The notes under the pieces: generated by a model
Databases searched by the model: none
What the model was told of the DNA's origin: nothing
The model's input: only the letters and a program-made list of their open reading frames with translations
Assembly (NCBI GenBank): GCA_964487285.1
Contig: CAZAPZ010000096.1
Span: 1-6,048 of the forward strand
Length of the DNA: 6,048 bases
Direction: 5' to 3'
Source: CAZAPZ01 sp964487285
Lineage (GTDB): Bacteria; Campylobacterota_A; Desulfurellia; JAADFJ01
In this document: in pieces, positions 5,953-6,048 of the stretch
Layout of the letters: the number at the start of each line of letters is the position of its first letter
Position numbering within the stretch: the first letter of the stretch is position 1
Program-made: the position numbers and the translations under genes

Positions 5953-6048
5953 CCAACACGGAAGTTAGGCTTTTTTCAAGCATAGGCACCGTATCATATT
6001 CAGGTAGTCTATCCGGATCAATCCATATCATCTTACTATGCTCCCAAT
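5927..6048 (-). CDS. C-terminus of a probable NUDIX (MutT-like) hydrolase, partial
   Basis: An open frame enters from the right edge and ends at TAA (5929-5927), giving 39 full codons. The peptide starts WEHSKMIWIDPDRLPEYD and continues TVPMLEKSLTSVLEAL. The pattern E-H-x3-hydrophobic-W-hydrophobic-x-P-x2-L followed by Asp and a Pro-Met-Leu helix is typical of the C-terminal part of MutT-type NUDIX pyrophosphohydrolases, which remove oxidised or unusual nucleotides. The diagnostic Nudix box would lie outside the window, so the assignment rests on this tail alone. Another family with a similar end cannot be excluded. It points the same way as the rest, but a promoter follows it, so it need not belong to the same operon. 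Confidence 0.5.
   Translation of the reverse strand, partial: WEHSKMIWIDPDRLPEYDTVPMLEKSLTSVLEALSLKQS

Noticed and set aside
5950..5978. Small hairpin CTTCC-AACAC-GGAAG followed on the plus strand by a short T-run, resembling a terminator
   Set aside because: The T-run is separated from the stem by several bases including GG, it lies inside the NUDIX coding frame, and no plus-strand gene ends there.
1..6048. A previously undescribed defence, mobile or RNA-based system
   Set aside because: I saw no direct repeats, array, transposase, recombinase, toxin-antitoxin pair or structured RNA. Every long frame in use belongs to a recognisable family, and the novelty is limited to gene order, overlaps and single-residue changes.

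Overview
The window holds seven genes plus the end of an eighth, all on the minus strand, so transcription runs from high to low coordinates. Nearly every base is coding. The only real intergenic stretch is about 70 bases at 5858-5926, and no gene-free stretch exceeds 300 bases. The DNA is AT-rich. The source looks like a bacterium with two membranes, because it encodes a glycine-zipper lipoprotein of the outer-membrane type together with a full set of bacterial proteolytic machines. A deltaproteobacterium-like or Deferribacterota-like lineage would fit, but the sequence alone does not settle the taxon.

In transcription order: (1) the C-terminal 39 codons of a probable NUDIX hydrolase (6048-5927); (2) a short intergenic region with an inverted repeat, a good sigma70-type promoter with an extended -10, and a strong Shine-Dalgarno; (3) a glycine-zipper lipoprotein (5857-5381); (4) a nitrilase-superfamily amidohydrolase with intact Glu-Lys-Cys triad (5372-4611); (5) trigger factor, tig (4579-3227); (6) clpP (3230-2646); (7) clpX (2649-1402); (8) hslV (1405-869); (9) hslU, about the first 290 codons, running off the left edge (872-1).

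The core is a protein quality-control cassette. Trigger factor folds chains as they leave the ribosome. ClpX unfolds substrates for the ClpP serine peptidase, and HslU does the same for the HslV threonine peptidase. tig, clpP, clpX, hslV and (with the start chosen here) hslU are joined by four consecutive, identical ATGA overlaps, in which the start of each gene shares four bases with the stop of the gene before. hslV and hslU lack a visible Shine-Dalgarno, so their translation probably depends on coupling to the gene upstream. No terminator is visible between the lipoprotein and hslU, so the promoter near 5890 may drive the whole unit.

I found no mobile element, CRISPR array, RNA gene or clearly new system. 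The points most worth a second look are the joining of hslVU to the tig-clpP-clpX block with serial overlaps, the lipoprotein and amidohydrolase placed at the head of that unit, and small substitutions in the ClpX P-loop and next to the ClpP active site.
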